A stretch of 33,130 nucleotides of DNA, from NCBI GenBank assembly GCA_013373265.1, contig JABXIC010000044.1, positions 1 to 33,130 of the forward strand, given 5' to 3'. Position 1 is the first letter of the stretch. The number at the start of each line of letters is the position of its first letter. Positions 31,291 through 33,130 of the stretch are shown here, piece after piece. The DNA comes from Methylocystaceae bacterium (GTDB lineage Bacteria > Pseudomonadota > Alphaproteobacteria > Rhodospirillales > Terasakiellaceae). The notes under the pieces are model-generated. The model saw only the letters and a list, made by a program, of their open reading frames with translations, did not search any database and was not told the DNA's origin. Made by a program: the position numbers and the translations under genes.

Positions 31291-31321
31291 GGATAAATCG
31301 GCATTAGAGTACCGATTTATT
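31291..31321. repeat. Dispersed intergenic hairpin repeat, copy B (inverted relative to copy A)
   Basis: GGATAAATCGGCATTAGAGTACCGATTTATT; its reverse complement ATAAATCGGTACTCTAATGCCGATTTATCC aligns with copy A except in the loop centre. Confidence 0.75.
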
Positions 31322-31347
31322 ATCGTAGCAAACTTTGGGAGGTTCGC

Positions 31348-33130
31348 ATGCCGGACGGTAACACGAAGATGAAAACAACAAAAAAAACATACAAACCTAA
31401 GAACCCTGTACGTTTCGTAACGGCTGCCAGCCTGTTTGACGGTCATGATGCCTCCATCAATATCATGCGTCGTATTCTTCAATCTTGTGGCGCCGAAGTC
31501 ATCCACTTGGGTCATAACCGTTCTGTTGATGAAATCGTCACAGCCGCCATTGAAGAAGATGCCCAAGCCATTGCGGTCAGCTCCTATCAAGGGGGCCATG
31601 TTGAATATTTCAAATACATGATTGACCTGCTTAAAGAACGTGGCGCAGGCCACATTAAAGTCTTTGGCGGTGGGGGCGGCGTAATCGTCCTTGATGAAAT
31701 CAAAGACCTGATGAGCCATGGTGTTGAAAAAATCTATTCTCCGGAAGATGGCCGCAAGATGGGCCTTGAAGGCATGATCCAAGATATGGTCAAGCGCGCT
31801 GATTACGCGCCTGCCAAAGATGTCTCTACACCCAAAAGCCTGGCTAAACTCAAAAAAGGTGACACATCTGATCTGGCACGTATCATCACGGCCTTGGAAA
31901 ATGACCAACTCGACACCAAACTTAAGCAACAAATTGATGATGGCGGTGACAAACTTTCTGGTAAAATCCCTGTCATCGGCATCACCGGCACAGGCGGTGC
32001 GGGTAAATCATCTCTGACCGATGAATTAGTACGTCGTTTTAGAATGTTCTCTAAAGAACCAAAAATCGCCGTTCTCGCCATCGACCCGACACGCCGCAAA
32101 ACGGGTGGCGCGTTATTGGGTGACCGTATCCGCATGAACGCAAATAACGTTGAAAACGTTTATGTCCGTTCGGTTGCCACGCGCGATAATAAAGCCGAAG
32201 TCCCCCCCAGCATGGCCTCCATGATCAACGCCTGCAAAATGACAGGTTTTGATGTTGTGATTGTTGAAACGCCGGGGATCGGGCAGGGCGATGCGGGTAT
32301 CGTGCCTTACGTGGATTTCTCTCTCTATGTCATGACGCCGGAATTTGGGGCAGCGTCTCAGCTTGAAAAAATTGATATGCTGGACTTTGCCGATGTCATC
32401 GCCATCAACAAATTTGACCGTAATGGTGCTATGGATGCCTTGCGCGATGTGGCAAAGCAAGTCATGCGCAACCGCGAAGAGTTCCACGCCAAACCGGAAG
32501 ATATGCCCGTTATCGGCACGATTGCATCACGCTTCAACGACGAAGGCGTCACGGCCCTTTACTATGAGGTGATCACCCAATTAACCGATAAGAAGCTGGG
32601 TACTCTCAAAACCACATTGAAAAAAGCCCCCGGCATCCGGCATTCATCCCCAAAAACAGCAATTGTCCCACCAGAAAAACGCCGTTATTTGGCGGAAATT
32701 GCCGATACGGTGCGTGGTTATCATCAAGAGATTGCCACACAGTCTAAAATCGCGCGGGAACGTCAACAACTGCGTGAATCAATCCGCATGCTGGAAGATG
32801 CAGGCGAAAAGGGTAAGAAGGCGCTTAAAAAGCTTTACAAAGAACGTGATCAGGCCTTGGACGGGCGCTGCCACAAGCTGCTGGAAATCTGGCCGACTGT
32901 TAAAGAAAACTACAGTGGCGATGAATATGTGGTCAAAATCCGTGACCGTGAAATCCGCACCAAACTCACTTACGAAACCATGTGTGGTCTGAAAGTCCCC
33001 AAAGTGTCTTTGCCACAGTTTGTTGACGAAGGTGAAATCCTGAAATGGTTGCTCAAAGAAAATGTGCCGGGTAGCTTCCCTTATACAGCGGGTGTGTTTG
33101 CCTTCAAACGCGAAGGCGAAGATCCGACCC
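31348..33130 (+). CDS. icmF: Fused isobutyryl-CoA mutase (cobalamin-binding + G-protein chaperone + mutase), truncated by window edge
   Basis: Manual translation from ATG 31348 (GGGAGG upstream) is open to the end: ...VTAASLFDGHDASINIMRRILQSCGAEVIHLGHNRSVDEIV...SSYQGGHVEYFKYM...GITGTGGAGKSSLTDELVRRF...VETPGIGQGDAGI... Absent from the track because no stop lies in the window. Confidence 0.93.
   Translation, partial: MPDGNTKMKTTKKTYKPKNPVRFVTAASLFDGHDASINIMRRILQSCGAEVIHLGHNRSVDEIVTAAIEEDAQAIAVSSYQGGHVEYFKYMIDLLKERGAGHIKVFGGGGGVIVLDEIKDLMSHGVEKIYSPEDGRKMGLEGMIQDMVKRADYAPAKDVSTPKSLAKLKKGDTSDLARIITALENDQLDTKLKQQIDDGGDKLSGKIPVIGITGTGGAGKSSLTDELVRRFRMFSKEPKIAVLAIDPTRRKTGGALLGDRIRMNANNVENVYVRSVATRDNKAEVPPSMASMINACKMTGFDVVIVETPGIGQGDAGIVPYVDFSLYVMTPEFGAASQLEKIDMLDFADVIAINKFDRNGAMDALRDVAKQVMRNREEFHAKPEDMPVIGTIASRFNDEGVTALYYEVITQLTDKKLGTLKTTLKKAPGIRHSSPKTAIVPPEKRRYLAEIADTVRGYHQEIATQSKIARERQQLRESIRMLEDAGEKGKKALKKLYKERDQALDGRCHKLLEIWPTVKENYSGDEYVVKIRDREIRTKLTYETMCGLKVPKVSLPQFVDEGEILKWLLKENVPGSFPYTAGVFAFKREGEDPT

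Noticed and set aside
31195-31932. Minus-strand 245 aa ORF
   Set aside because: Antisense to icmF and reads through the intergenic hairpin. Its NRYSNADLSF segment matches NRHSNTDLSF of ORF 17260-17613 only because both cross the repeated hairpin, not because of protein homology.

Overview
This is a mostly housekeeping chromosomal segment of an alphaproteobacterium; gene content and order look Rhodospirillales-like, but the taxon is inferred. The left part, on the minus strand, holds a truncated PepSY-TM protein, a DUF2946-like small protein, a short DUF4169-like gene missing from the ORF track, ThrH, a family-5-type uracil-DNA glycosylase and a NYN/LabA-like protein. The plus strand then carries folK, rpoZ, rsh (relA/spoT), a DUF2062 gene, pdxJ, acpS, lepB, rnc and era. 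A minus-strand group follows: a TPR/glycosyltransferase-9-like protein and two uncharacterised small proteins, the last of which overlaps the 3' end of era. Next come recO, parC, bioB, an HBM-type chemoreceptor, a 2-oxoacid-like TRAP transporter (dctP-Q-M), bpt, an RDD protein, a flavin reductase, an enoyl-CoA hydratase, an alpha/beta hydrolase, cheW, hemB, metY, and the start of a fused isobutyryl-CoA mutase (icmF) truncated at the right edge. I saw no CRISPR array, tRNA, rRNA, prophage or transposase. The items most worth a second look are: a dispersed asymmetric ~29-bp hairpin in two intergenic regions; an uncharacterised Cys/His/Asp protein overlapping era; a terminator-like hairpin between dctP and dctQ; and a perfect palindrome in the metY/icmF divergent region. 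I found no convincing new multi-gene system.
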